Shown in pieces: positions 1 through 9,766 of a DNA stretch of 64,000 nt (within the stretch, counting starts at the first letter, position 1; each line of letters opens with the position of its first letter). Under the pieces are notes generated by a model that saw only the letters and a list, made by a program, of their open reading frames with translations, did no database searches and was not told the DNA's origin. The position numbers and the translations under genes are program-made. Source of the stretch: Bacillus sp. AFS088145 (GTDB taxonomy: Bacteria; Bacillota; Bacilli; Bacillales; Bacillaceae_G); contig NZ_NUUX01000015.1 in the NCBI RefSeq assembly GCF_002564465.1, forward strand, positions 202,494 through 266,493. The letters are read 5' to 3'.

Positions 1-1288
1 CCATGATTTTTTCTGCAAAGATTTTCATTAAAGGAGTTGCACCAATAATAGCTAGTCCTATTAATACACCGTATTCAGCAAAATAATATCCGGCACTTGA
101 ATCCCAAACAACTGTATGATTTAAACCGAACATTGTTTTAATATAATCAAACGCATAACTAAATGTTTCTGAACGAAAAAATACCCATCCAATTACGACA
201 ATAAATGTAGCGTAAATGTGCTGAATTGCATTAGGCAATTTTCGTAAAATGTCACCTAAGAAAGCTTTTTCAAGCATGATTAATATTCCGTAATAAATAC
301 CCCATGCGATAAATGTCCAACTTGCTCCATGCCAAAAACCTGTAGCAAACCACACAATAGAAAGATTAATATACGTCCTTAAAGGAGAAATACGATTTCC
401 ACCTAACGGGATATATAGATAGTCCCTGAACCATGTTCCTAATGAAATGTGCCATCTTCTCCAAAACTCTGTTACTGATTTTGAAATATACGGATAGTTA
501 AAATTTTCTAGAAAATCAAATCCAAACATTTTTCCTAAACCAATCGCCATATCCGAATAACCGGAAAAATCAAAGTAAATTTGTAAAGAATAAGCAATGA
601 TACCAATCCAAGCTAAACCAATGGACATATCATGTGGATTTTGTGCAAAGATTTGATCTGCGACCCAACCACAATTATTAGCCAAAAACATTTTCTTACC
701 TAATCCAATAATAAATCGCTTCGTTCCATAAGCAAATTTCTCTAAAGTTTCTTTTCGATCTGTAATTTGATGTGAAACAGTTTGATAACGAACAATTGGA
801 CCTGCAATTAACTGCGGAAATAATGTTTTATAAGTAGCCATGTTCAATGGGTTTCTTTGCAGAGCACCATCTTTTCGATAAACATCGACTACATAACTAA
901 TACCTTGGAAAGTAAAAAATGAAATTCCTAACGGTAATGGTATTAGAGGAATCGTAATATTTGTGTTAAATATTAAATTTATATTATCAACAAAGAAATT
1001 TGAGTATTTGAAGAAACATAATAACCCCAAATTGGCCACAAGCATTGCTGCCATAATCCACTTTATTTTCGTTTTCTTATTTCGATTTGCATCAACAATT
1101 AACGCAAATACATAATTGATAATAATAGAAAGGAACATAACCAATACAAACCTTGGCTCCCCCCATGCATAAAAAATTAAACTAGTTACTAACAACCATG
1201 CGTTTCGGAATATACGTGGTAGTACAAAATATACTAGCAATACTATTGGTAGAAATATAAACAAGAATACAGTTGAACTGAAAAGCAT
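1..1288 (-). CDS. MBOAT-family membrane O-acyltransferase (AlgI/DltB-like), 3'-truncated by window edge
   Basis: The frame is open from an ATG at 1288 to base 1 (about 429 residues), so the C-terminus lies outside the window. The protein is strongly hydrophobic with many membrane segments. It carries the family core FWRRWHISLGTWFRDYLYIP near residues 285-305 and a downstream FWHGASW segment whose histidine is the expected catalytic residue. MBOAT proteins of this type move acyl groups (often acetyl) across the membrane onto extracellular polysaccharide or teichoic acid. Full-length relatives are around 470 residues, so only a short tail should be missing. An AAAGGA ribosome site precedes the ATG. 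It follows mnaA on the same strand, so acetylation of the surface glycan made by the neighbouring genes is a reasonable inference. The substrate is unknown. Confidence 0.9.
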   Translation of the reverse strand, partial: MLFSSTVFLFIFLPIVLLVYFVLPRIFRNAWLLVTSLIFYAWGEPRFVLVMFLSIIINYVFALIVDANRNKKTKIKWIMAAMLVANLGLLCFFKYSNFFVDNINLIFNTNITIPLIPLPLGISFFTFQGISYVVDVYRKDGALQRNPLNMATYKTLFPQLIAGPIVRYQTVSHQITDRKETLEKFAYGTKRFIIGLGKKMFLANNCGWVADQIFAQNPHDMSIGLAWIGIIAYSLQIYFDFSGYSDMAIGLGKMFGFDFLENFNYPYISKSVTEFWRRWHISLGTWFRDYLYIPLGGNRISPLRTYINLSIVWFATGFWHGASWTFIAWGIYYGILIMLEKAFLGDILRKLPNAIQHIYATFIVVIGWVFFRSETFSYAFDYIKTMFGLNHTVVWDSSAGYYFAEYGVLIGLAIIGATPLMKIFAEKIM

Positions 1289-1469
1289 AATCTAGTCCTT
1301 TCTTTTCATAAATTTATCACTAATAAACCTAAATTTTACACATCAGATATGATTATCACATATAATTTGACAAATTTCTACATTATACATACTTAACTTT
1401 AGAGATTTAATTTAAATTTATTCAAATTGAAACAAAATAAATAACGACTATTAATATACAGAAAAAATT

Positions 1470-1518
1470 CCTTTTAATAGTATCTATCTAGACTTAGGAT
1501 AGGTACTTTATTAAAAGG
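1470..1518 (-). terminator. Long imperfect hairpin with T-run, terminator or attenuator ahead of the MBOAT gene
   Basis: On the minus strand CCTTTTAATA... pairs with ...TATTAAAAGG through an imperfect stem of about 19 positions, followed by AATTTTTT (1462-1469). The mnaA terminator already sits just upstream, so this second structure may be a backup terminator or an attenuator in the MBOAT leader. Confidence 0.5.
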
Positions 1519-1565
1519 GTTTAATTTAAATGAAAATATAAAATCAAATAGTTTAAAAACGAAAA

Positions 1566-1600
1566 AAGACTATCCTTGAATAGTTTTCAAAGATAGTCTT
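1566..1600 (-). terminator. Intrinsic terminator after mnaA
   Basis: A 15-bp stem (AAGACTATCCTTGAA with its complement, one G-U position) is followed on the minus strand by a run of six T at 1562-1567. It lies 14 bases past the mnaA stop codon. Confidence 0.9.
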
Positions 1601-1613
1601 CCCTTACACATCA

Positions 1614-2732
1614 TTACTTTGTTTTATGATTAAAATGTTGAATAATCACTTCAACAATTCTTCTAGAAGCTTCACCGTCTCCATATGGGTTAGATGCTTT
1701 AGACATTTTGGCATGTGCCTCTTCATCCGACAACAGTTCATCGGCTAACAAGAAAATAACTTCTTCGTCAGTTCCAGCAAGTTTTAATGTACCAGCGTCA
1801 ATTCCTTCAGGACGTTCTGTTGTATCACGTAATACAAGAACTGGTACGCCTAAAGAAGGTGCCTCTTCTTGTACACCACCAGAATCAGTTAGGATTAAAT
1901 GAGATCTTGCAGCAAAGTTATGGAAATCAATCACATCTAGTGGTTCGATTAAATGGATTCGATTGTCATTTCCTAAAACTTCATTTGCAATTTCACGAAC
2001 AACAGGATTCATGTGTACAGGATACACAACTTGAATATCATGATGTTTTTCGACTAAGCGCTTAATCGCTTTAAACATATTTCTCATTGGTTCCCCTAAA
2101 TTTTCACGACGATGTGCAGTCATTAAGACTAATCTGTCGTTACCAATCTGGTCAAGAACAGGATGAGCATACTCTTCTTTTACTGTTGTTTTAAGTGCAT
2201 CAATCGCAGTATTACCAGTAATAAAAATGGTTTCTTCCTTTTTATTTTCAACTAATAAATTTTGTGCTGATTTTGTCGTAGGAGAAAAATGCAAATCTGC
2301 CATGACACCAGTTAATTGACGGTTCATTTCTTCTGGGTATGGTGAATACTTGTCCCAAGTACGTAAACCAGCTTCAACATGACCAATTGCAATTTGATTA
2401 TAAAAGGCTGCAAGACTAGCAATAAAAGTAGTTGTCGTATCACCATGAACTAATACAATGTCCGGCTTTACTTCTTGCATAATCTTATTTAAACCTTCCA
2501 AACCTCGAGTTGTTACATCGATTAAAGTTTGGCGATCCTTCATTATATTTAAATCATAATCAGGCGTGATTTCAAAAATTTCGAGAACTTGATCCAACAT
2601 TTGACGATGCTGAGCTGTAACCGTCACAATTGATTCTATTTGATCAGGATGTTTAGCTAGCTCAAGCACTAGTGGCGCCATCTTAATCGCTTCTGGTCTT
2701 GTTCCAAAAATTGTCATTACTTTAACAGTCAA
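1614..2732 (-). CDS. mnaA: UDP-N-acetylglucosamine 2-epimerase, non-hydrolysing
   Basis: Interconverts UDP-GlcNAc and UDP-ManNAc in the cytoplasm, supplying ManNAc for teichoic acid linkage units or other surface glycans. The sequence has the family signatures FGTRPEAIKMAP at the N-terminus, HGDTTTT, GHVEAGLRT, TAHRRENLGEP and DSGGVQEEAPSLG with the allosteric UDP-binding region. Length (about 372 residues) matches Bacillus MnaA. The open frame extends to a TTG at 2750. The AAAGGGG ribosome site at 2741-2747 lies inside that extension and is correctly placed for the TTG at 2732 (an ATG at 2717 is a second choice), so 2732 is preferred. Monocistronic with its own terminator. Confidence 0.95.
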   Translation of the reverse strand: MTVKVMTIFGTRPEAIKMAPLVLELAKHPDQIESIVTVTAQHRQMLDQVLEIFEITPDYDLNIMKDRQTLIDVTTRGLEGLNKIMQEVKPDIVLVHGDTTTTFIASLAAFYNQIAIGHVEAGLRTWDKYSPYPEEMNRQLTGVMADLHFSPTTKSAQNLLVENKKEETIFITGNTAIDALKTTVKEEYAHPVLDQIGNDRLVLMTAHRRENLGEPMRNMFKAIKRLVEKHHDIQVVYPVHMNPVVREIANEVLGNDNRIHLIEPLDVIDFHNFAARSHLILTDSGGVQEEAPSLGVPVLVLRDTTERPEGIDAGTLKLAGTDEEVIFLLADELLSDEEAHAKMSKASNPYGDGEASRRIVEVIIQHFNHKTK

Positions 2733-2991
2733 AATTCTTTCCCCTTTCAAAACAAATCGGCTTATTGAAATATGTATCTATCTATTGTATCTTAACTGAG
2801 GAAATAAAGACATTTTTTACCATGAAAAATACCGTTTATTCCTCTATTTACATGACTAATTGTAAAAATTAATCGTCTTAATCCCTAATAAGTTCTGTAA
2901 CTAGTAATTATCCGACAATAAAGTCTTATACACTTAGTTTCCCACATTTTGAAATCATTCATACTCGATGTACATAATAATAGAAGAAAAA

Positions 2992-3026
2992 AGCACAGTT
3001 CCTTCTACTCAAGAATTCACTGCGCT
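2992..3026 (-). terminator. Intrinsic terminator after the GT4 gene
   Basis: AGCGCAGT pairs with ACTGTGCT (one G-U) on the minus strand with a long partly paired loop, followed by six T (2987-2992). It lies directly downstream of the gene ending at 3038. Confidence 0.75.
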
Positions 3027-3037
3027 CTCCGAAATAC

Positions 3038-4021
3038 TTAATGAACTAATTTTACTTGTAACTCATCAATTAGACTCAAAATCTCTGAACACATTTTATC
3101 CATACAGTAATTTTCCTTTACAAATTCAACTAGTTCCTTCCTAGATCCTTTTCTACTATCCGCAATGTACTGCGCTGCTTGATCAATTGATTCGAAAATA
3201 TACTCATCAGGGAATATCGTTCGTGCTCCATCACGATTTAAAACAATTGGCACAGCGCAAGAAGCCATCCCTTCAACGGGTGCTAAGTGAAAACTTTCAT
3301 AATCGCTTACTGATAAGACAAAACCAATCGACTCGAGCCATTCCGCTGAATCTCCCCACTCTTCAAACTGAACTTGATTACGATAGAGGGATTTCTCAAT
3401 TTTTCGAAATAAACTTGTATAATAATCCTGCTCTTGTTGATTATTCCAAACCCACGGAAACTCTTTCGGATGCTTTCCTTTTATCGAAAGAGTATATCTG
3501 CTGTCTCTTTCGTATAACTTTTCAAATATCTCAAGCGCTCGATCTAACCGTTTTAGCTTCGGTACATAACCAAGTAAACCAATTCGAAAATCTGCATCAT
3601 ATTGCTTAGGCAAATGGAATCGATCGACATCAACACCATTTTGAATGACAATCATCTTTTCTCTAGGAATCCTTGCAACACGATGGAATTCCTCAAATAT
3701 ATAAGAAGAAATTGCAATAATCTTATCAATCTTCGTAAAATCAAATCGTTCTGGAAAAGGAGTATTCATTTCAAAACGATGCATTCTAACAATTAATACT
3801 TGATGATCTTTTTTATGCTCCTGATACCAAATTACATTTCCAAGTCCCCACTCGCAAAAAAGAACATCCGCCCAATTAACGATTTCTAAGCTTTTGCCCA
3901 CTTGATGAATTGTATGACCTTCCCATAAATCTATTTTTATTTCAATGTCACTTCTAGCTTCAAACCTCTTAATCGCTTCGTTTATAAATTTTAAATCATG
4001 CCCTATAATCGCCAGTTTCAT
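3038..4021 (-). CDS. GT-B fold glycosyltransferase (family 4-like)
   Basis: A 327-residue cytoplasmic protein. The C-terminal half shows a GT4-like layout: VIQNGVDVDRF near residues 135-145, a nucleotide-fold start RIGLLGYVPKLKRLDRAL, and the donor-site acidic segment SDYESFHLAPVEGMA near residue 260 (ExxxxxxxE-type). The N-terminal acceptor domain begins MKLAIIGHD. The ATG follows AGGAGC with normal spacing. It lies 12 bases after the CgeB-like gene and shares its transcript, so both probably build the same glycan. The sugar donor and acceptor cannot be read from the sequence. Confidence 0.85.
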   Translation of the reverse strand: MKLAIIGHDLKFINEAIKRFEARSDIEIKIDLWEGHTIHQVGKSLEIVNWADVLFCEWGLGNVIWYQEHKKDHQVLIVRMHRFEMNTPFPERFDFTKIDKIIAISSYIFEEFHRVARIPREKMIVIQNGVDVDRFHLPKQYDADFRIGLLGYVPKLKRLDRALEIFEKLYERDSRYTLSIKGKHPKEFPWVWNNQQEQDYYTSLFRKIEKSLYRNQVQFEEWGDSAEWLESIGFVLSVSDYESFHLAPVEGMASCAVPIVLNRDGARTIFPDEYIFESIDQAAQYIADSRKGSRKELVEFVKENYCMDKMCSEILSLIDELQVKLVH

Positions 4022-4033
4022 AAAAACAGCTCC

Positions 4034-6148
4034 TTATACTAAAATACTCTCAATTTTGTCTCGGCTAATGGCTTGTTCATAGGCATCTCGATAAAAATTA
4101 AACTCATCAATTTCAAAAAATTGAACGCCAGCTTTTGAGAAATGACCAATTGATAATTTATGATCTAATAGCTTTATAAATTCATTTGGATGGAGAAATC
4201 TAGTCGCCTTTTTGCAAATCAATGCTCCATCAATATGGCAATCATTTACGTAGTTATAGCTATTTCCATTGCCTTTAGCAATAATCGTATCATTCGTATA
4301 CTTAGTAGCTAACATCAAATCTCTTAAATAATTTTCTCCATAATAATGGTCTAGATTGATTGGAGCAATATAATTCGAATCAACAAGATCATTCAAGCTA
4401 AAGTAATGATGGCAGTAATCAATTAGGTATGTTTTTACTTCCCCATGATTGTTTTGATTAAAAATATCTAAATAGCCATCAAACAAATCGAGTAAGATCA
4501 CTAGCTTTTTTTGTTTGATTACTTGTCTATTGTAAATCGCAATTAACTTTTCATAATCAGCTTTACTACGTACAATCCCTACTAATGTAGCACTCTCTTC
4601 ATATTTCTCGTATGGCAGATTAATCATGTTGAATAAATCTTCCACTCGATTCGTATAAGTATGTTCTTCTAATACTTTTCGCAGTGTGAGTAAACGATTT
4701 TTTTTATAAAAGGTCTCATCTGCATAATAGTTTGAAAGTCGTTGCTTCATCAGTTTTTCATCATCTGTAGCCGTTACAATGTCTCCAAACATTCTATGAA
4801 TCCCCTCTGAATGGGAACTAATAATCGGGGTATTACTTGCTAACAACTCAAATACTCTCCGGGCAAACATTGTCGGAGATTTCGTAATACTATTTACATT
4901 TAGCGCTACTTTATATCCTTTATACGCAAGATCGATTTCATTTTGCTTTAAGTTTCCAACAATAAATGGTTTATACTCATCTGGAAATTGATTAGGACTT
5001 GTTGGATTATGATAGTTTCGGTCATATATATCCAGCCCATATTCCTTCGAAGAATTTACTAACTTCTCCATCGCACTCGTACGTTCAGGAAACTTTTTAC
5101 CATAATAAGCACCAGCAAAAACTACTTTCTCTTTACGTGGAATATATTCAATTGGATTGTGAATTTTCGGTTGAGCTGCAAAAGGTAAGCAATAAACATT
5201 TTCACAGCCTTCATTCAAATAGTTCTGAACTGATTCAAAATCAGTCGTGCATACATAATCAAAATGCTTAGCTGTATCAATAAAAGCTTTGTAATGAAAC
5301 GGATCTTCTTTATTCCAAAAGACAGTCGGGATATTGTGTTCTTTACACCAATAAACTAGTTTTAATAATTTCGTATGATTTCTGTGACTTTTCGTACCGA
5401 TTTTATCCTTCCACGCTCCATCGTTTCCAAGCCATGCAGACTCACAAAAGAATAAATCAATTCGGTGCTTTTTAAATTCAGTCAACCAATTCTCTGGCGT
5501 GATTTTTACAAGTTGAAACTCATAATCAAAGCATCGTGTCGTAAATTCATCGGCAATAAAACCAACTCGAAAGTCCTTTATTTCTTTCTTTTGTTTCTTC
5601 AAGTGACTATTGTCTATCGTACTATTTTTATATGAACCCATTAATTTAGCATGGAATAAATGGAGTGTGGCAGCACCTGTCATGTAAATCGAAAAAGAAG
5701 CCGATTGTATCTCATTTTGATTAAATTGAGATAGATCAACTAACTCGTCCATTTGAAAATTCACTGTACTTGCATTATTCTCATGATCGACCAATCGTAA
5801 TTCACAAACTAACTCACACTTACCACTTACAAATCCAGTGATGCCAAATTTAGTAAATAACTGACTTCTTCCTTCATTAAAAAGTAGTTCCATTAATTTT
5901 TTCTCGTCTTTATAATCAATGACCGCAGTCTGCTTTATTAGTTTGTTATGAAATAGTGTTTTCTTTTCCTTCTGAAACTTTTGAATACCTTTACTAACTG
6001 TAAAATCATCAGCTAAAAATGGAAGTAACTCATGATTTTGAAAATAGAAGGGTTCATCCACATTCATTAATTCCTGCAGCATCATCTTTGTGTCATATTT
6101 TTCATTACGTAATCTAGTAATTTGTTTTTCGATTAATTCTTTTAACAT
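4034..6148 (-). CDS. CgeB-like glycosyltransferase, two-domain
   Basis: A 704-residue protein. Residues roughly 190-510 resemble the CgeB/YkvP group of glycosyltransferases: VGFIADEFTTRCF, a long Rossmann-like segment, VVFAGAYYGKKFPERTSAM, and the donor-site region SPTMFARRVFELLASNTPII. The first 190 residues look like a sugar- or lipid-recognition module. The last 180 residues form a separate domain resembling a degenerate GT-A half (KLVILLDLFDGY, DCHIDGALICKKATRF). CgeB proteins are linked to glycosylation of the spore outer layer, so spore-surface sugar addition is possible but not shown. The start follows GAGGGG. It is 10 bases downstream of a coiled-coil gene in the same operon. Confidence 0.8.
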   Translation of the reverse strand: MLKELIEKQITRLRNEKYDTKMMLQELMNVDEPFYFQNHELLPFLADDFTVSKGIQKFQKEKKTLFHNKLIKQTAVIDYKDEKKLMELLFNEGRSQLFTKFGITGFVSGKCELVCELRLVDHENNASTVNFQMDELVDLSQFNQNEIQSASFSIYMTGAATLHLFHAKLMGSYKNSTIDNSHLKKQKKEIKDFRVGFIADEFTTRCFDYEFQLVKITPENWLTEFKKHRIDLFFCESAWLGNDGAWKDKIGTKSHRNHTKLLKLVYWCKEHNIPTVFWNKEDPFHYKAFIDTAKHFDYVCTTDFESVQNYLNEGCENVYCLPFAAQPKIHNPIEYIPRKEKVVFAGAYYGKKFPERTSAMEKLVNSSKEYGLDIYDRNYHNPTSPNQFPDEYKPFIVGNLKQNEIDLAYKGYKVALNVNSITKSPTMFARRVFELLASNTPIISSHSEGIHRMFGDIVTATDDEKLMKQRLSNYYADETFYKKNRLLTLRKVLEEHTYTNRVEDLFNMINLPYEKYEESATLVGIVRSKADYEKLIAIYNRQVIKQKKLVILLDLFDGYLDIFNQNNHGEVKTYLIDYCHHYFSLNDLVDSNYIAPINLDHYYGENYLRDLMLATKYTNDTIIAKGNGNSYNYVNDCHIDGALICKKATRFLHPNEFIKLLDHKLSIGHFSKAGVQFFEIDEFNFYRDAYEQAISRDKIESILV

Positions 6149-6158
6149 AAATGACCCC

Positions 6159-6575
6159 TCATTTTCTTTTTAAATACTTCAAGAGCTTCCAATACTTCCT
6201 TGCTAATTTGCCAAACTTTGAGTTCCTAAACGTTTCATAATTTAATTGCAGCTTTTGATAATCTTCTTGCAGCTTTTCATATTCATATGAACCAAATGAT
6301 TGCTTTACTTCGTTTACAAGAACATAATCATCGAGTCCCATCATAAACTCCTCATGCTCTACAATTAAATCCAACTGACGAAATAATTGCTCTTCCATTC
6401 TCTTTTCTAATTCCATGACCTTATTAGAAAGAATTTCGTTTTCTTTTATTAATAATTCATTTTTCCGTAGAATATTAGCATCGAAATCTTCAGTCGAAAC
6501 CTCTATTAAACTTGGTTTAAAATTTACAGTTGTTGAATCAACATGACTACTATTCAATAATTCACTATTCTTCAT
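6159..6575 (-). CDS. Small coiled-coil protein, function unknown
   Basis: 138 residues. Residues about 30-120 are rich in Glu, Leu, Lys and Asn with heptad-like spacing (LRKNELLIKENEILSNKVME), indicating a coiled coil. The tail FGKLARKYWKLLKYLKRK is basic and amphipathic and could touch the membrane. The open frame reaches 6605, but GGAGG sits 6 bases before the ATG at 6575, which is the better start. Similar coiled-coil proteins are often found beside CgeB-like and GT2 enzymes, where they may scaffold glycosyltransferases; that role is inference. It is co-oriented and nearly contiguous with the next gene. Confidence 0.7.
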   Translation of the reverse strand: MKNSELLNSSHVDSTTVNFKPSLIEVSTEDFDANILRKNELLIKENEILSNKVMELEKRMEEQLFRQLDLIVEHEEFMMGLDDYVLVNEVKQSFGSYEYEKLQEDYQKLQLNYETFRNSKFGKLARKYWKLLKYLKRK

Positions 6576-6723
6576 TTCAAACCTCCAGAACAATAAGATA
6601 AACACCTTAAGTAAGACGTGTTTATTAAAAAATGAAAATTTTATTAATTAAAGATTAACGATTTTTTGTGAATCTTAATGAGTATCCATGTTAAAAAATG
6701 TTAAAAATATGTAAAAAAAATAA

Positions 6724-6750
6724 CTGCCTTTGCAAATTTTGCAAAGGCAG
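6724..6750 (-). terminator. Intrinsic terminator after the GT2-TagF fusion gene
   Basis: A perfect 13-bp stem, CTGCCTTTGCAAA with its complement and a one-base centre, is followed on the minus strand by TTATTTTTTTT. It separates the GT2-TagF fusion gene from the coiled-coil gene downstream. Confidence 0.9.
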
Positions 6751-6788
6751 TCTTTTATATTAATGTTTTATTAAGCTAAATTGTAAAA

Positions 6789-9518
6789 TTAATTAACAAT
6801 CGATTTAAACACAAGTTCTGTGTGCGATTTGTTTGGTTTTATAATATATGGATTTTGCTTAGCTTTCTTTTTCCATTTACTACGATTATTAACCATATTT
6901 TCTAAAATAGAAATGACCTCATTCTCTTTATCAGTTACAGGACCGAATAAGCGATTTTGAGTAATTGGTCCTTCATTGTAATGTCTTGTGTAAAATTCAT
7001 TGTAATCAAACTGGTAGAATAATACAGGTTTCTCTAGATATGAAAAATCAAATGAAACAGTTGAATAATCAGTAATTAACACACTGTGGCGTTTTAAAAG
7101 AGATTGAACAGTTTCTTCACCTTGAACCATTACTTTAATGCGTTCATGAGGTGATTTGAATTCAGGCATATATAATTGCGTTTGATAATGAGGATAAAAA
7201 GTTACTGTTAAATCTTTCTTTTCAAGTAGTTCGTGTAATTGTTTATTATGAAGTAATTTCATATAACGTTCCCAGTATTCTGATTCTTCAAGTGCTTCCT
7301 TTGATCGATTCCAAGATCGCCACGTTGGCATTAATAAGATCTCATTTCCTTTACTTTCATCAACAAGTGCATCCCATCTTGGAAGTCCAGTGACGATTAC
7401 TTCGTCCTTTTCATAACCAAATTCAGAGATGATATGTTCTTTTTCAAATTCACTAGAAACAACAAACTTTTTGTAATCAACTTTATTCTTATGCAGTACA
7501 TGACTTACACGACTAACCCCAATGACTCCATGTTGTAAGAAGATCCGTTCGTTTCGTTGAATTTCCGGTCGCTCCTCAACTATGGATCGATAAGCGTCAG
7601 TATACATATGTGGATCTTCCGCATAGCTATTAATTGTTTTAGTCGAAAGTAGTAAAATCAAACTATGCATCATACTTCCAAATTGAACAATATGTCCAAG
7701 ATGTGCTATATGGTTATAATCAGGACTATTCTTATCTATTACATAGTACGCATTAATTTGCGGGTACTTTCTTCGAATATATTTGAATAAATGATATGAG
7801 TTATCTTGTGCTGTATCTTGTCGTTCACCAATTAACCATAGCTCTTTTTTCTTCATAAATTGATAGAATAATAAATACAGACAATAAACCATGACTGTAT
7901 GCCATTCTTTTTTGTAAGCAAACTTTACGACTGGACGAACAACTCGTTTTACTCGTCCAATATTAAATTTCATTTGCTTAGCCACAGGCATTTCAACAAC
8001 GCGGAAAGATAAATTTCTCTTTTTGTAATACGGTGCAATTTTTCGGTTATCAATTAAATAAGGTCGAGTTTTTTTAGTTTGTTTGTATAAACCTACTTTT
8101 AAAGGTTCAGTAACTGTTTTATTGCGATCTGAAACTGTCATCCAAACGCTCCAGCTACCGTTATCAAGCAGAGTTGATAGGTTTTCAATTATACAATCAT
8201 ACCCTGACTCATCAAAATTGATTTGATTATTACCTTGTACATAACTAACATCTTTACGAGAAACATTCTCAAGGGGAAATTCAACTTCTTGTTTTGTTTT
8301 CCCTTCTTTGAATACAATCTTTTTTACGCTTCCATTCGTACTAATTCCGTTAATAAAAGCAAAGCCTTTTATCGTTAAAGTATCATTTGAAAGTGAGATG
8401 TCTTCAACCTTTTGACAAAGACTAAACCCTTTAATTTCCAGAAATTGTTTCCACTTTGGAAAATGGTTTACTAAATAACTATAAGTTAAGCCCTTTATTT
8501 CAACGGTTTCTCGACTAATATCCAATGTATCCATTAGTGAAAGTAATTTGTATAAATCATCGGGTGTACCTTCATTAAATATTGAATAAAACAAACCTTG
8601 GTACATACGACTACCGGTTAAAATATTTCGATAGTGTATGGACTGAATATATTTTTCTCCTATTTCATACAAATTGAAAATATCTTTTTTCGTAAACTTT
8701 TTTCGTTTATTTATGATACTTTGGCAAAAGAAGACCCATTGCCTCTTTTCAATCGGAAACAGACGTATAATCGTATTGTTTTCTTCATGGAATGACACTA
8801 ACCTTTGTTGAGTCTCTACTAATCCTTCAAAAAATGTTAAATCTGCTTGCTGCACTAAACTTGCTCCGTTTTGTTCAACTCGATAATTTAGTACACTTTT
8901 GTCTATAACTACCGTTCTATTCGATTTAAATAAAGCTTTTTGTGTGAATAACAGATCTTCTCCAACACGTAAGTCTTGATCAAACATAATATTGTAAACT
9001 GATAATAAGTGCTTTTTAAATAATTTGTTACATACACTTGGCGTGACATGTAAATCTTTTGAACTCCTAATATGTCTAACAGGGTTAAGATTTTTCTTAA
9101 ACAAATCATCCATATACATCAGTCGCCATGTTCTTTTTTTATTAAAACATGTAATATCCCCAACTACTGTATCAGCATTATGTTTTTTTGCTTCATCAAA
9201 CATACTTTTGTAAACGTCAGCATCTACAGTATCGTCACTATCTAAAAATGCAATATATTCACCTTTTGCCGCTGAAATCCCTCTGTTTCTTGCAGCTCCT
9301 GGACCTCCATTTTTTTGCTCAATTAATCGGAAGTTCTTGTAGCGTCTAATTTCCTTTTTTATAACTGATACACTATTATCTGTGGAGCCATCATCAACAA
9401 TTACAACCTCAAGTTGTTTCATTGTTTGTTTTTTTAGTGAATTAATACATTCTTTTATATAGTTCTCTTTATTAAAATTGATTACTATAACCGTAACACC
9501 TATTTGTTTTTTCACCAC
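6789..9518 (-). CDS. Bifunctional GT2 glycosyltransferase / CDP-glycerol glycerophosphotransferase (TagB/TagF-like)
   Basis: A 909-residue fusion. Residues 1-230 are a GT-A domain with VIVINFNKENYIKECINSL, VVDDGSTDNS-type (VIVDDGSTD) and the metal-binding FLDSDD. A middle region (about 370-480) is beta-rich and of unknown role. Residues about 550-905 match the CDP-glycerol:poly(glycerophosphate) transferase family: LWLIGERQDTAQDN, FLQHGVIGVSR, VTGLPRWDAL, LLMPTWRSWN, VLITDYSTVSFDFSYLEKP. Such fusions build or modify glycerol-phosphate-containing wall polymers at the cytoplasmic face of the membrane. The GTG start follows AAAGGGGAT. It is expressed alone, with its own promoter candidate and terminator. 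Confidence 0.88.
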   Translation of the reverse strand: MVKKQIGVTVIVINFNKENYIKECINSLKKQTMKQLEVVIVDDGSTDNSVSVIKKEIRRYKNFRLIEQKNGGPGAARNRGISAAKGEYIAFLDSDDTVDADVYKSMFDEAKKHNADTVVGDITCFNKKRTWRLMYMDDLFKKNLNPVRHIRSSKDLHVTPSVCNKLFKKHLLSVYNIMFDQDLRVGEDLLFTQKALFKSNRTVVIDKSVLNYRVEQNGASLVQQADLTFFEGLVETQQRLVSFHEENNTIIRLFPIEKRQWVFFCQSIINKRKKFTKKDIFNLYEIGEKYIQSIHYRNILTGSRMYQGLFYSIFNEGTPDDLYKLLSLMDTLDISRETVEIKGLTYSYLVNHFPKWKQFLEIKGFSLCQKVEDISLSNDTLTIKGFAFINGISTNGSVKKIVFKEGKTKQEVEFPLENVSRKDVSYVQGNNQINFDESGYDCIIENLSTLLDNGSWSVWMTVSDRNKTVTEPLKVGLYKQTKKTRPYLIDNRKIAPYYKKRNLSFRVVEMPVAKQMKFNIGRVKRVVRPVVKFAYKKEWHTVMVYCLYLLFYQFMKKKELWLIGERQDTAQDNSYHLFKYIRRKYPQINAYYVIDKNSPDYNHIAHLGHIVQFGSMMHSLILLLSTKTINSYAEDPHMYTDAYRSIVEERPEIQRNERIFLQHGVIGVSRVSHVLHKNKVDYKKFVVSSEFEKEHIISEFGYEKDEVIVTGLPRWDALVDESKGNEILLMPTWRSWNRSKEALEESEYWERYMKLLHNKQLHELLEKKDLTVTFYPHYQTQLYMPEFKSPHERIKVMVQGEETVQSLLKRHSVLITDYSTVSFDFSYLEKPVLFYQFDYNEFYTRHYNEGPITQNRLFGPVTDKENEVISILENMVNNRSKWKKKAKQNPYIIKPNKSHTELVFKSIVN

Positions 9519-9766
9519 GTATTTATCCCCTTTTTAAAACTTTGCACTTCCTCTTATTTCAAAATTTAGTAAATCATTATTTAAGCTCAATATTGAATGA
9601 GGTCAAAACAATTGATTCCTAGTTTTATATTGAAAAAATTATTTTTTATAAAAAAAAAAACCATTTAAATTTTTGATTTAAATCGCTTTTGTTTCGAACA
9701 ATACAAAACATTAAAGTTATTATATGCTTATTGTAATGTATTTTTAATATTTTTAATAATAATTTG

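Larger units (their letters stand above)
1289..1613. other. Intergenic region between mnaA and the MBOAT gene
   Basis: About 325 bases with no credible gene. On the minus strand it holds first the mnaA terminator (1566-1600), then a second long hairpin with a T-run (1470-1518), then about 180 bases of AT-rich sequence leading to the MBOAT start. A promoter for the MBOAT gene must lie in or near this stretch, but no clear -35/-10 pair stood out. Confidence 0.6.
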
